This document shows positions 8,406 to 17,522 of a stretch of DNA of 34,137 nucleotides, piece after piece. The translations under genes were made by a program, and so were the position numbers. The DNA is taken from assembly GCA_017883385.1 (NCBI GenBank), contig JADGNQ010000056.1, positions 1 through 34,137 on the forward strand, read 5' to 3'. How positions within the stretch are numbered: position 1 is the first letter of the stretch; each line of letters opens with the position of its first letter. The DNA is from Candidatus Sulfotelmatobacter sp. (GTDB lineage Bacteria; Acidobacteriota; Terriglobia; Terriglobales; Acidobacteriaceae). Under the pieces are notes generated by a model. It was not told the DNA's origin, searched no databases, and saw only the letters and a list, made by a program, of their open reading frames with translations.

Positions 8406-11400
8406 CTAGAACTTGAAGACGGCTGACAACTGAATGCCGCGCGGACCGCCGCCACCAATGAACGGGTTGCCGATGCCCACGTCGCCGGTGGCGGTGATGG
8501 GCAGTGGACCGTTTGTGACCTCACGGTTGCCGCTAAGCGCGAAGTTGCCGCCAGCACCTGCATCCGCAATGAACGCGGGGAGGAGCGGATTGGCGAAGTT
8601 CGGGTGGTTGAGGATATTGAAGAAGTCAACTCCGAGCTTCATGTTGAGACGTTCCGTAATTGCGGTTTTTTTGTAGAAGGAAAAGTTCAACTCCTTGAAC
8701 GTTGGACCGCTAAGAGAGTTGCGTCCCATGTTGCCAAAGTGGCGGGTTCCGATCTGACAGTCTGAGGCGACGCCTCCAGCCACGGTCACGCTGGGATCGA
8801 CCGTACAGGGAATCGCAAACGAAGTGAGATCCAGGTAGTGGTATGGATCACGCTTGTGGTACACGATGGGGCCAACCACATCCGGACGGTCGAACGCGTT
8901 GCCGCTTCCGCTGTAGTCATCCCAGAAGTTGTAGTTGAGGTGGAAAGGTTGTCCGCTCTGCATGGTAAGAATGCTGTTGACGCCCCAGCCATTCTTAAGC
9001 TTCTGCATACTCCCACCCATGGTGGGGAAGTCGTAGGCGAAGTTCCAGGTGAGGCGGTGAGGGATATTGAAATTCGACGGGCCGTATTCCAACTGGGGTT
9101 GCGTGCTGTCGTTGGGCTGCGCGGCATTGGGCTCGAAGTCTTCGCCGTCGCTGGAGTTGTCGAGCGACTTTGAATAGACGTAGTTTACGATCGAACTGAT
9201 ACCGTGCCACCCGGTGATGCGGAGGCTGGCTTGCAGCGCGTTGTAATTGGACTTGCCGGTGGAGTTCTCCTGCAGCACGTAGAACGCGCCATAGGGATTC
9301 GCATTGAGCGGGCGCGCCGCCCCGCCGAAGTCATTGATGCAGTTGCATGCAATATCCGCGGCATTGATCTGCGCCGTGCTGGGCTGGGCGAGATCGAAGA
9401 ACCTCCACAAGTGATGCCCCTGCGATCCCACGTAGCCTAGCTGCAACACGGCCTTGCTGGAGAGCTGCTGCTGGATGTTCAGGTTGTAGTTCTCCATGTA
9501 GGGCGTCTTGATGTTGCGGTCGAAAGTGAAGGCGTCGCACTCGAAGCTGCAGCCGGTGGTGGCGGCATATACAGGCTGCCCTGCGACGATGGTTCCGCCC
9601 ACCGCGCCCGTCGAAAGAATGGGTGCCGGGCCAACGTTGTTGTAGGCGGGCCCGGGACCAAAGAAGGGAGCATACGGCAGGTGGCCGAGCACCATGTCCT
9701 GAGAAAATGCATCGTAGAACAGACCGAAACCGGCTCGAATTACGGTCTTCGACTTGCCAGTCACGTCCCATGAAGCACTGACACGGGGAGCAAAGTCTTT
9801 CTTGTCCGGATTGTAAAGACTGCTCAATCCTGGCTGCCCAACCTGGGTCAACGTAAACGTGCCCGTTCCGGGTGCGGGAGAAATGCTGGTGATGTTGCTG
9901 AGCAGGTTGTTCTTTTCTTTCACGACGCCGAAGTAGTCCCAGCGCAAGCCGTAGTTGAAGGTGAGCCTCTGGGTCGCGCGGTAGCTGTCCTGGATATAGA
10001 AGCCGACGTTGTTTTCGTAGGTGTGACGGGTCGAGTTCCCAAAGTATTGAAAACCGTCCGTGACGTTGCCCGCAAGGAAATTCTGAATCGGAAGAAGGCC
10101 CTCGTCGCTGGTTGTGTCCTTGAAGCGGAGGCGGCCTCGGAAATACTTGTCGAAGTACTGTTGTACCGAAGTACGGTGGAAGTCAACGCCGACCTTCACG
10201 TCATGCTTGTTCATCTTCCACGAGAAGTTATCGAGGACCTGATTGTTACTGTCGAAACGATGGCGGGGAACGCTGCTCGTCGCGCCCAGCTGAGCCATCC
10301 CACTGACGAGAATGATCGGCAGGCCGGAGTCAAAGGGTGAGGTGCCGTTGCACAAGGTGGTATCGGTGGCGCCGCAGAGGCCGATGGAACTGGGGTGGAA
10401 ATTCTGGTCCGCGGGGAAAAATCCTTCCGCGAACCGGTTCCAGCCGTAGCGAAGTTCGTTGATCTTATTCGCTCCGATGGTATGGGTGTAAGAGAGAGAC
10501 ACCAATTGCACGCGGGTTGGAGTGTAAGTGTTGAACCCGGGCAACTGTCCGCCCGTTGCCGTCAAGGCCAGCGGGAACGACTGCACGCTATCGCCAAAGA
10601 AGTAACGTCCGGTAAGGATGTTGCTGGCGTTAAAGTTCTGGTCGATCTTGGCGATGATGCTCGTCAGCTTGTTGAAGGAAGGAGATACAACGGAAGCGGC
10701 TCCCGCGGTCTGGAGAGGAACACCTTGGGACACATTTGGAGCCGGCCACGGATGCTTAGCCAGAAGGGCCGCAATCACCGGATTGCTGGCGTCACTAGGC
10801 TGAAGCGATCCGTCCGCCGCAGTCCCCGTGGGCACGCTGGCAATCGTAACTACCCCGACGGGTTCCTCCTGACCTTCGTAATCGAGGTAGAAGAACGTCT
10901 TGTCTTTCACAATCGCACCGCCCAGCGAGGCGCCATACTGATTGTTGTGGAACGGAGCTTTTGGATTCGTCGTACCGTCTGCGTTCCTGACCGGGTTGAA
11001 GTAGTTCCGCGCATCCAATGCACTGTTACGGAAGTAGTCGGCGGCGCTGCCGTGGATGGCGTTTGTGCCGCTCTTGGTTACGATATTAACCACCGCGCCC
11101 GCGTTGCGGCCGTATTCTGGCTGGAAATTCGAGAGCACGTTCACTTCAGCGACGGCGTCGATGGGCAGAATCGTGGAGGGCGTTCCGAACACGCCGGCCT
11201 GGTTGATGGCTGGGTCGTTGCGGTAGCCATCGTTCATGTCGGTGCCGTCGAGCAAATAGTTGTTGGAGCGGCCGCGGGCTCCGTTCATCGAGAACTCACC
11301 GAAGGAACCGGGGGAGTCGGATATCTGGTCGGGAGATCCCGAAACGCCGGGGTTCATGTAGATCAGTTTGGTGTAGTCGCGTCCGTTTACTGGCATGTCT

Positions 11401-11822
11401 TCGACCGTCTGGGCGGTGAGCACGCCGCCGAGGGTATTCGTCGTGGTTTCCACCATCGGCAACTGGTCGGCTGAGACTTCTACCTTGGTTGAGACTTCGC
11501 CAGGCTTCATGGCGGCGTCCACACGGCGCTCGCCAGCTACGTCGACTGTGACGCCGGTGGCGATGAAGGTCTGGAAGCCGGCTTGGGTGACGGTGACGGT
11601 GTAGGGGCCGATGGGGAGTTCGGGCAGGGAGTAGCTGCCGTCGGCGCTGGTTACGGTCTCGCGCTGCAATCCCGTGCCGGTGTTTTTCACGGCTACCTTG
11701 GCTCCGGCGACTACCGCGCCGGAAGCGTCGGTTACGGTTCCGAGGATGGTTCCGCGGAAGGTTTGTGCCGACAGGGTGACGGCGGCCAGAAGGACAAAAA
11801 TCAGGATGATGCGCGCTCTCAT
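8406..11822 (-). CDS. TonB-dependent receptor, Oar-like, with N-terminal carboxypeptidase-regulatory domain
   Basis: An 1138-aa outer-membrane protein. The signal peptide covers residues 1-19 (ILIFVLLAAVTLSA-QTF). A carboxypeptidase-regulatory Ig-like domain follows (about residues 23-110, from GTILGTVTDASGAVVAGAKV). The plug region has VEDMPVNGRDYTKLIYMNPG, NNYLLDGTDMNDG and VVNIVTKSGTNAIHGS, and the barrel ends in the aromatic AVFKF. It belongs to the same family as the 1280-aa receptor at 445-4287 but is clearly diverged, so this is not a recent duplication. Uptake of polymers or other large ligands is the family inference; the substrate is unknown. The ATG at 11822 is preceded by AAGGAG with a 5-nt spacer. 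A candidate promoter is at 11970-11997 and a strong terminator follows the stop. Confidence 0.93.
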   Translation of the reverse strand: MRARIILIFVLLAAVTLSAQTFRGTILGTVTDASGAVVAGAKVAVKNTGTGLQRETVTSADGSYSLPELPIGPYTVTVTQAGFQTFIATGVTVDVAGERRVDAAMKPGEVSTKVEVSADQLPMVETTTNTLGGVLTAQTVEDMPVNGRDYTKLIYMNPGVSGSPDQISDSPGSFGEFSMNGARGRSNNYLLDGTDMNDGYRNDPAINQAGVFGTPSTILPIDAVAEVNVLSNFQPEYGRNAGAVVNIVTKSGTNAIHGSAADYFRNSALDARNYFNPVRNADGTTNPKAPFHNNQYGASLGGAIVKDKTFFYLDYEGQEEPVGVVTIASVPTGTAADGSLQPSDASNPVIAALLAKHPWPAPNVSQGVPLQTAGAASVVSPSFNKLTSIIAKIDQNFNASNILTGRYFFGDSVQSFPLALTATGGQLPGFNTYTPTRVQLVSLSYTHTIGANKINELRYGWNRFAEGFFPADQNFHPSSIGLCGATDTTLCNGTSPFDSGLPIILVSGMAQLGATSSVPRHRFDSNNQVLDNFSWKMNKHDVKVGVDFHRTSVQQYFDKYFRGRLRFKDTTSDEGLLPIQNFLAGNVTDGFQYFGNSTRHTYENNVGFYIQDSYRATQRLTFNYGLRWDYFGVVKEKNNLLSNITSISPAPGTGTFTLTQVGQPGLSSLYNPDKKDFAPRVSASWDVTGKSKTVIRAGFGLFYDAFSQDMVLGHLPYAPFFGPGPAYNNVGPAPILSTGAVGGTIVAGQPVYAATTGCSFECDAFTFDRNIKTPYMENYNLNIQQQLSSKAVLQLGYVGSQGHHLWRFFDLAQPSTAQINAADIACNCINDFGGAARPLNANPYGAFYVLQENSTGKSNYNALQASLRITGWHGISSIVNYVYSKSLDNSSDGEDFEPNAAQPNDSTQPQLEYGPSNFNIPHRLTWNFAYDFPTMGGSMQKLKNGWGVNSILTMQSGQPFHLNYNFWDDYSGSGNAFDRPDVVGPIVYHKRDPYHYLDLTSFAIPCTVDPSVTVAGGVASDCQIGTRHFGNMGRNSLSGPTFKELNFSFYKKTAITERLNMKLGVDFFNILNHPNFANPLLPAFIADAGAGGNFALSGNREVTNGPLPITATGDVGIGNPFIGGGGPRGIQLSAVFKF

Positions 11823-11969
11823 TTGGGCTCCTTGAAACTGATCAGGTTTTGGGGGAGTGACGGTGCTCTGCGGGAGGTCGGATTACTTCAGTAACTTCTG
11901 GGAACGCTTGCAATTCCTTGCATACTAATAAGATGCGCCGCCCCGCCCGCAAAGGTAAGCTGTAAGAAC

Positions 11970-11997
11970 ATTATCGAAACCTGCTGCCCAGAGTCAA
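11970..11997 (-). promoter_or_regulatory. Candidate sigma-70 promoter of the second receptor
   Basis: On the minus strand, TTGACT (11992-11997) and GATAAT (11970-11975) each match the consensus hexamer at 5 of 6 positions, with a 16-nt spacer. The predicted transcript would have a leader of about 140 nt before the ATG at 11822. Confidence 0.55.
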
Positions 11998-12040
11998 CCA
12001 GGTAGTTATGAATGGGGGCGATAGATTTTACGAATAAGCA

Positions 12041-12200
12041 AGCTGTCAGCTATCAGCCGTCAGCTCTTAGTTGGCGGCTTCCCCGTTCAAAACAGGCAAC
12101 GCGCACGAATAGAGGACCCTTCCAGCGAAGCCAAGGGCCTTTCCGGCACACAGTGATTGTGACGTCTTGGCTGAGAGCTGAAGGCTGACAGCTGAAAGCT
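12041..12200. repeat. Heptamer-phased imperfect inverted repeat (locus A)
   Basis: The arms 12041-12070 and 12171-12200 are reverse complements at 26 of 30 positions, separated by 100 nt. The right arm is four consecutive 7-mers of consensus CTGANAG starting at 12171, 12178, 12185 and 12192, and a fifth related word at 12199 overlaps the stop codon (TAA on the minus strand) of the gene at 12204. The left arm is built of 7-mers of the form TCAGCNN at 12046, 12053 and 12060. No transposase lies between the arms and I see no target-site duplication. Confidence 0.85.
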
Positions 12201-12203
12201 GCC

Positions 12204-13877
12204 TTAGAACGTGAAGGCTACGCCGCCGCGGACGGAGCGGGCGGACTGGACCAGGTAGACGGTTTGGCCGTCCTGGCCGAGGACGGGAACGTAGCCCTGC
12301 GCCAGGAGGTTGCGGAGGTCAATGATGGCCTCCATGTGGCCAGCGAGGAATCCCATGCTGGGGATGGGCTGGCGGATGAAGACGTTGAGGAAGGGGTCGC
12401 TCTGTCCGGGAGACGAGTTAAACATGTCGACGGGGGTGATGGCAGAGCCATTGACCCACCGGTAAGAGGCGATCCAGCGCGTGTGGGCGCGCGGGAGAGT
12501 TCCGCTGAACTTGGCGGCGACGGCATGACGGCGCTGGGTGCTGATCCATCCCTGGGCATCCTGCAGAGGGACATCGGGCTTCGAGAGATCAAGAACGCCG
12601 CCGAAAGCATAGTCGAGAGTGGCGGTGAGATCGGTCGAGAATTTGTGCTGCAACACGACGCGCAGTCCGTTGGTATCGAGGGTCTTGCCCGCGTAGCTGA
12701 ACGTGCCGGAGGAAACGTCAGGCAGGAGGAAGCCGCCAGCGGCAGTGGCTTCTCCGATTCCGGTCAGGGCAGGGTCGGTGACGCGATCGGAAAACACGGC
12801 GACCTGCACGTTGTTCTTCCCTAGCCGCCGGGACAGGCTCAGTTCCTGATGATGAGCGTGCTCGACCCTGGGGGAGAAAGCCATCAGGCTGACGCGTGGA
12901 TTCGACTCGCTCAGGTCCGCGGGCGAGGAATCGAAACCCTTCTCGGAGCGCAGGTCGGGACGGGAAGTGGCGTAGTCGTATTCCAGAACAGTGTTGGGCG
13001 AGAGGTGGAGATCGGCCGAGCCGTAGGGGCGAAACGCGGTGACGTGGCCGAGGAACTGGATGGTCTGAAGCTCGCTGCCAAACTTGAACTCGAGAATGTC
13101 GCCGACGGAAAACTGGTCGCCCGCGGAAAGAGCCAGCGCCTGCAGAGCGGCGTTGTGCAGGTTGGGATCGGAAGCGGCGAAACGGCGCACGGTCAGGGCA
13201 AGTGACGGTTGAGAGCCGTTAAGCATGCGGCGGGAATAACCGGCGCGCAGAACGGCGGCGGGCAGGCCTTGTCCGTAGCCGACGTTGCCGGTGAAGGCAA
13301 GGTGGCCGTCGGAGAAAATCGAGCGCTCCAGGGTGAAGCCGGTGCTCATGCCCGATCCGCTACCGTAACCGCCGGCGGCTGACCCGCCGAAGAAGGAGAG
13401 CGTGCCGCGCAATTCGTGGCCCTGGTTTTCGGCGAGGGCGGGATCGTTGAAGATGCGAAGAATAGGGCGGTTCGCGACCGAACGCAGCGTCCACTTCCAG
13501 TCGTCGTCATCGGGAAGGGCTCGAACGGGGCCAAGCTGCATGACACCGAGCAACGTGCTCAGGGTGACGTTGACGTTGATGCTGGCGCCGGCGCGCAGGC
13601 CAACTTTCTCACGCAACGCGGGCAGGAAGGACGGAGCTGTGACTTTGAGGGTATAGAGGCCGGGCAACAAACCGTTTGCGGTGTAGTAGCCGGCGCCGTC
13701 GGTGAAGACCGTGAAAGTGCGATTGGCAGCGCCGAGAATCTGCACGACGGCGCCCATCTGGGGATCGCCGGTGACATTGCGAACGTATCCCGAGATCGCT
13801 CCGGGCCGTTCAGCGGCCCAAACGGGGAGCGATAATCCCAACAGAATAACCCAGGTTCCGAGCTGTCGCAGTCTCAC
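12204..13877 (-). CDS. Outer-membrane barrel protein with carboxypeptidase-regulatory-like N-terminal domain
   Basis: A 557-aa protein. The signal peptide covers about residues 1-22 (WVILLGLSLPVWA-AE). An Ig-like carboxypeptidase-regulatory domain follows (about residues 26-110, PGAISGYVRNVTGDPQMGAVV and GLLPGLYTLKVTAP). The rest alternates like beta strands with glycine-rich turns and ends in a terminal aromatic (GVAFTF), as in outer-membrane barrels. It is half the size of the two Oar-like receptors and lacks their plug motifs (LDG.D, VTKSGTN), so TonB-dependent transport is not assured. The start is a GTG at 13877 with a G-rich AGGGGGTGGGG tract just upstream. It lies 34 nt downstream of the GWxTD gene on the same strand, so the two are probably co-transcribed. 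No terminator is seen at its 3' end; instead, repeat locus A begins 3 nt past the stop. Confidence 0.78.
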   Translation of the reverse strand: MRLRQLGTWVILLGLSLPVWAAERPGAISGYVRNVTGDPQMGAVVQILGAANRTFTVFTDGAGYYTANGLLPGLYTLKVTAPSFLPALREKVGLRAGASINVNVTLSTLLGVMQLGPVRALPDDDDWKWTLRSVANRPILRIFNDPALAENQGHELRGTLSFFGGSAAGGYGSGSGMSTGFTLERSIFSDGHLAFTGNVGYGQGLPAAVLRAGYSRRMLNGSQPSLALTVRRFAASDPNLHNAALQALALSAGDQFSVGDILEFKFGSELQTIQFLGHVTAFRPYGSADLHLSPNTVLEYDYATSRPDLRSEKGFDSSPADLSESNPRVSLMAFSPRVEHAHHQELSLSRRLGKNNVQVAVFSDRVTDPALTGIGEATAAGGFLLPDVSSGTFSYAGKTLDTNGLRVVLQHKFSTDLTATLDYAFGGVLDLSKPDVPLQDAQGWISTQRRHAVAAKFSGTLPRAHTRWIASYRWVNGSAITPVDMFNSSPGQSDPFLNVFIRQPIPSMGFLAGHMEAIIDLRNLLAQGYVPVLGQDGQTVYLVQSARSVRGGVAFTF

Positions 13878-13911
13878 TCCACCCCACCCCCTGGGGGGAA
13901 TTCGCAGGGAG

Positions 13912-15672
13912 TTACTCTACTGCAAACATCGCCGACGGATCAATCGTCTGCTTGGAGACGTTGTCGTTCACCTTGATTTCGATCTTGTAGATGCCGGGTT
14001 GCAGATTGGCAGCCGCGATCGACTTTTGCAAGGTCACCTGTTCGCCGACGTTGCCCATGGTATCGGTGGACTCGGTTTTCTGGACCACGGATTTGCTGGT
14101 TGCAACGTTGGTGATGTTGTATTCAAAAGTGGCGGAAGGCTTGTGCGTCTTCTCGTCCACGCCGAGATTATAGACCTGCATCCAGAAATTCAGCTTCTGG
14201 TCTTTATCTTTTTTAAAAAGAGCCGGCTTGCCGTCGGCGGGGGCGACGCGGGGCCGGACCTTGGTGGTGCCGATGACGAAACTGCCGGTGCCGATCGCTT
14301 TGGTCGGAACCGCTTCCATCTGGTCGGCGACGATCAGAGTGGAGGTTGCCAATTTGTCTTCGGAGAAGTCAGGAACGACGATGCTGTGGCTCCATACGCC
14401 TTTACGGTCGCCATTCACGTCTTTCACGGCGATGTTCAGCTTGTAGCGGCCGGGACGCAGGGGAAGCGCCTTCCAGTAGACGGAGGCGTTCTCGGCGGTG
14501 CGGGGCAAAAGCTCGGCGGGCACATCGACCTGTACCGTGTCTTCGAAGGTCTGGACGATTTTGCCGGTCAACGTGGTCAGGCGAGCGAAGATGTTTACGG
14601 TTCCGCGCTGCACTCCATCTTTGTTGACGAACGTGATGTCGCGATTCTTCATCTGGATGGTCACCGGGACCAGGACGGTGTCACTGGTGACTTTCACGAA
14701 GTCCGAGCGCACATCGAAGGGCATCGGATTGAGGATCATCTTGGAGCTGACAGCCTCTTCGAGATCCTTGAACTTGACCGGAGGAGCGGCCTGCAGTTTG
14801 GCGAACTGCTCCAGGCGATCGAACTGCTTGGTCTGCAGCATGCTGCTCTCGGGGCCGGTGCCCAGGCGCTCCATACCGTTGCCAGTAAAGCGCGACGCTT
14901 TACTCGACATTCCCATCTGCTCCCAGAAGGTCAAGCCGGCGTTCGGCGTCATCAGCAGAGCGTCCTTTTCGGAGCGGTCCATGGTCATGTGATACTCGCC
15001 GCACATGCAGGTGTCGACGAACTCCATGATGATTTCCTGGCCGATGCCATCGAGGTAGCGGTAGCGCCAGGTTTCAAAGGGGAAGGTCGAGGTCTCGCCG
15101 CCGCCTTCTTCCATGGGGCGTTCGTAGGTTCCTCCCGAGGGATGCGACTCGATCTCATCGGGCTTGCCGTACATGATGTACATGCGGCCGCGGTCGGTGC
15201 GCCATCCCGGGACGCCGGCAGCGAAATGCTCGTTGGCGTAGGCGATGCGCTGGTAGTGCTCTTCCTTATATTCGTTCTCTTCGGTATCGGGGGTAGGGTC
15301 GCGACGCTGCCAGAAAGCTTCGATGAAATTGTCGCGCTCTTCATCGTTCGAAAGCTGCTTGAAGGCCGCCCGCTCTTCGTCCGAGATGATCCAGACGACG
15401 TCCTGTTCGAGCCACTTTTTGTAGGAGCCCTTGATTTCCTTGGAGTAGTCCTTCATCTGCTGCTTTTTCTTCTTGGCTTCGATGGGACGCTTCAGGGGGT
15501 CTGGAGCATCGTCGGCGGGCTGCGCTTTGGCAGGGCTGGCCGTATCCTGGGTGGGCTTGTCAGTGGCCGACTTCTGGTCTTGGCTATCCTGGGCGACGGC
15601 GCCGGAGGCCATTAGGCCCACGGATACCAGCAAGATTCGGAGAAGCGCTTGATATGAAGTAACCCGGAACAT
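13912..15672 (-). CDS. GWxTD-domain secreted protein
   Basis: A 586-aa protein. The signal peptide covers about residues 1-27 (LLRILLVSVGLMASGAVA-QD). A low-complexity Asp/Lys/Pro linker follows (about 28-72). The GWxTD domain begins near residue 80 (YKKWLEQDVVWIISDEERAAF) and contains the defining motif GWRTD at 156-160, followed by RGRMYIMYGKPDEIE. The C-terminal half is beta-rich, with two to three Ig-like segments (about residues 310-586; for example LRPGRYKLNIAVKDVNG and LQPGIYKIEIKVND). GWxTD proteins occur in Acidobacteriota and Bacteroidota-type genomes and their function is unknown. The ATG has CAGGAG 8 nt upstream. A candidate promoter is at 15708-15737. It probably forms an operon with the barrel gene downstream, which suggests a joint envelope role. 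Confidence 0.88.
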   Translation of the reverse strand: MFRVTSYQALLRILLVSVGLMASGAVAQDSQDQKSATDKPTQDTASPAKAQPADDAPDPLKRPIEAKKKKQQMKDYSKEIKGSYKKWLEQDVVWIISDEERAAFKQLSNDEERDNFIEAFWQRRDPTPDTEENEYKEEHYQRIAYANEHFAAGVPGWRTDRGRMYIMYGKPDEIESHPSGGTYERPMEEGGGETSTFPFETWRYRYLDGIGQEIIMEFVDTCMCGEYHMTMDRSEKDALLMTPNAGLTFWEQMGMSSKASRFTGNGMERLGTGPESSMLQTKQFDRLEQFAKLQAAPPVKFKDLEEAVSSKMILNPMPFDVRSDFVKVTSDTVLVPVTIQMKNRDITFVNKDGVQRGTVNIFARLTTLTGKIVQTFEDTVQVDVPAELLPRTAENASVYWKALPLRPGRYKLNIAVKDVNGDRKGVWSHSIVVPDFSEDKLATSTLIVADQMEAVPTKAIGTGSFVIGTTKVRPRVAPADGKPALFKKDKDQKLNFWMQVYNLGVDEKTHKPSATFEYNITNVATSKSVVQKTESTDTMGNVGEQVTLQKSIAAANLQPGIYKIEIKVNDNVSKQTIDPSAMFAVE

Positions 15673-16100
15673 GAGAGGGACTCCTGCCAGACAACCGTCG
15701 TCTGCCTATTCTAGGCCCTAAAGTCGAGTGAAAGCAAGGTTAAGTCGTGCCCCGAGAACTAACTAAAACGAACCGCAACCTGTCTAGTTTAGAAGCCGGG
15801 GGGAAGGCCGGGAGTTGCCTGAGCCGGTGACGAATCCGTGAGTGGCCGGATGGGAAAAGGCTATAATGGGAGGTTCCGGGGGCAGTAGCTGCAACTCTCC
15901 TTCGTAACGGGTCTCGGCCACCACTGCAATTCCTGATCGGGAACTTTCTCGGCACCAGGATCGTAACAGAGGGTGTGTGTCCGTCACCCTGATCGAAGCA
16001 GCTCAGGGGCCATCTGTGTAAGTCCAGGTCGTGGCGAAGGTTGGCCTGCTTCATTTGGCTTACTTCTAAGGAGAAATAACCCCGGACAGCGACGGGAATC
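15673..16100. other. Divergent intergenic region between the GWxTD gene and the adaptor gene
   Basis: This divergent promoter region contains no gene. The leftward promoter candidate is at 15708-15737. For the rightward gene, a perfect TATAAT occurs at 15862-15867, but no good -35 lies 16-18 nt before it. If used, it would give a leader of about 230 nt. That leader has small hairpins but matches no riboswitch I know. AAGGAG at about 16070 is 24 nt from the ATG, too far for a normal SD. Confidence 0.55.
15708..15737 (-). promoter_or_regulatory. Candidate promoter of the GWxTD gene
   Basis: On the minus strand, TTGCTT (15732-15737) and TAGAAT (15708-15713) are separated by 18 nt, giving a leader of about 28 nt before the ATG at 15672. 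The -10 matches consensus at 5 of 6 positions; the -35 is weaker. Confidence 0.4.
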
Positions 16101-17498
16101 ATGAAAGCTTGGAAAAAAATCGCAATTGGCGCCGGCATTGTAGTTCTGGTCGCAATCATTGTCGGTTTCACCGTTCATCAGAGCAGCAAGAATGTAGTGA
16201 CGGTGCAGACCGGGAAGGTGCTGCGACAGGATCTGGCGACGGTGGTGAGCGCTTCGGGTGAAATCAAACCGAAGACTTACGTAAATATCGGCGCGAACGC
16301 CTACGGAAAGATCACCCACCTGTACGTGAAGGAAGGCGATCAGGTAAAGAAGGGGCAATTGCTGGCACAGCTCGAAAACGTGCAGTCGGCGGCGGATGTG
16401 AATGCGAACGAAGCCTCGGTACAGGCAGCGCAAACGGATGCGATCGCAGCCGAGGCCAACCTGAAGACCGCCCAGGCCGACTTGCTACGCGCCCAAGCTG
16501 ATTACGACCGCAACAAGCTCGACTGGGAACGCGCGCAGAGCCTGTTCAAGGATGGACTGATCGCGAAGTCAGACTTCGACAGCCGCAGGAATGCGTGGGC
16601 GACGGCGGATGCCGGATTAGTGCAGGCGCAGGCTCGAGTGGCGCAGGCCAAGGCGCAGAATGACTCCGCCGACAAGCATGTGACCCAAGCCCATGCGAAT
16701 CTGACCCGCGTCACCGACGTGCTGCAGAAGACGACGTATGCCGCGCCTTATGATGGCGTCGTCACCAATTTGCCAGTGCGTGAGGGCGAGTCAGTCGTCA
16801 TCGGAATTCAGAATGCGCTGGGCAGTACGTTGATGACGATTGCCGATATGGCGATCATCACAGCCGAAGTGAAGGTGGATGAGACCGACATCGTGAACGT
16901 ACGGTTGGGTCAGTCCGCTGAGGTCACCATCGACGCCATTCCGAAGAAGATTTTCCACGGCACGGTTTCTGAGATTGGCGACAACGCGATCGTGCGCTCC
17001 AGCGGGGTGTCGACTTCGCAATCGACGACGGCGAGCGAAGAAGCGAAAGATTTCAAAGTCGTGGTGACGTTGAACGATCCGCCAAAGGACTTGCGTCCGG
17101 GACTTTCGACGACAGCGAAGATTACGACCGCGACTCGCAGCAACGCTCTGGCGATTCCGATTCAGGCGCTGACTCTGCGTAGCAAGGATCAGATCGAACA
17201 GCAGAATAATCCGCCGGGCTCGGTGCATGCTGCACCACCCGCGGCCAAGGAAGTTGCATCCAAGACCAAAAAAGGGGATGACGTGCAGGGAGTGTTCGTC
17301 ATCCGCAGCAAGAAGGCGGTATTTGTTCCGGTCGCCACCGGCATTACTGGGACGACCGACATCGAAGTGCTGGACGGAGTGAAAGAAGGGGACGAGGTCA
17401 TTACCGGGAGTTACAAGATCCTGCGCACGCTGCGTCCCGGGAGCAGCGTGAAGATCGACAATACGGTCCCCAAGAAGGAAGACGAAGAAGCTTCATAA
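16101..17498 (+). CDS. Periplasmic adaptor of a MacAB/RND-type efflux system (HlyD family)
   Basis: A 465-aa membrane-fusion protein. One N-terminal membrane segment (about residues 7-25, IAIGAGIVVLVAIIVGF) anchors it in the inner membrane. A lipoyl/barrel-sandwich half follows (GKITHLYVKEGDQVKKGQLLAQLE, in two parts, about 70-95). A long Ala/Gln-rich coiled-coil hairpin spans about residues 100-205. The second lipoyl half is AAPYDGVVTNLPVREGESV, and beta-barrel and membrane-proximal domains (about 250-450) follow. Family members bridge an inner-membrane transporter to an outer-membrane channel. It is upstream of a MacB-type ATPase gene in the same direction, 156 nt away, with repeat locus B between them. 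The ATG at 16101 has only a weak GACGGG-like SD. No permease or TolC-type channel gene lies in this unit. Confidence 0.9.
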   Translation: MKAWKKIAIGAGIVVLVAIIVGFTVHQSSKNVVTVQTGKVLRQDLATVVSASGEIKPKTYVNIGANAYGKITHLYVKEGDQVKKGQLLAQLENVQSAADVNANEASVQAAQTDAIAAEANLKTAQADLLRAQADYDRNKLDWERAQSLFKDGLIAKSDFDSRRNAWATADAGLVQAQARVAQAKAQNDSADKHVTQAHANLTRVTDVLQKTTYAAPYDGVVTNLPVREGESVVIGIQNALGSTLMTIADMAIITAEVKVDETDIVNVRLGQSAEVTIDAIPKKIFHGTVSEIGDNAIVRSSGVSTSQSTTASEEAKDFKVVVTLNDPPKDLRPGLSTTAKITTATRSNALAIPIQALTLRSKDQIEQQNNPPGSVHAAPPAAKEVASKTKKGDDVQGVFVIRSKKAVFVPVATGITGTTDIEVLDGVKEGDEVITGSYKILRTLRPGSSVKIDNTVPKKEDEEAS

Positions 17499-17522
17499 CC
17501 TTAGCTGGCTTAGCACGTCCAA

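Larger units (their letters stand above)
11823..12203. other. Intergenic region upstream of the second receptor
   Basis: This gap contains no gene. It holds a good sigma-70-like promoter (11970-11997) and an imperfect inverted-repeat element of heptamers (12041-12200), both listed separately. Between them, 12001-12040 shows nothing recognisable. Confidence 0.7.

Noticed and set aside
10395-11474. 359-aa plus-strand open frame inside the second receptor
   Set aside because: It is a shadow of the receptor plug region, with no SD and no domain.
12041-12200. Insertion sequence with terminal inverted repeats
   Set aside because: The interior is only 100 nt with no transposase frame, and no target duplication is visible. 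Only a MITE-like origin remains possible.
13702-15615. 637-aa plus-strand open frame opposite the GWxTD gene
   Set aside because: It is the antisense shadow of a well-supported GWxTD gene with signal peptide and SD. Its translation is rich in Gly/Val/His/Asp without domain structure, as expected from reading the opposite strand of GC-rich DNA.
15868-16100. Riboswitch in the leader of the adaptor gene
   Set aside because: I could not match conserved cores of cobalamin, TPP, c-di-GMP, SAM, glycine or other classes I know, and the promoter itself is doubtful.
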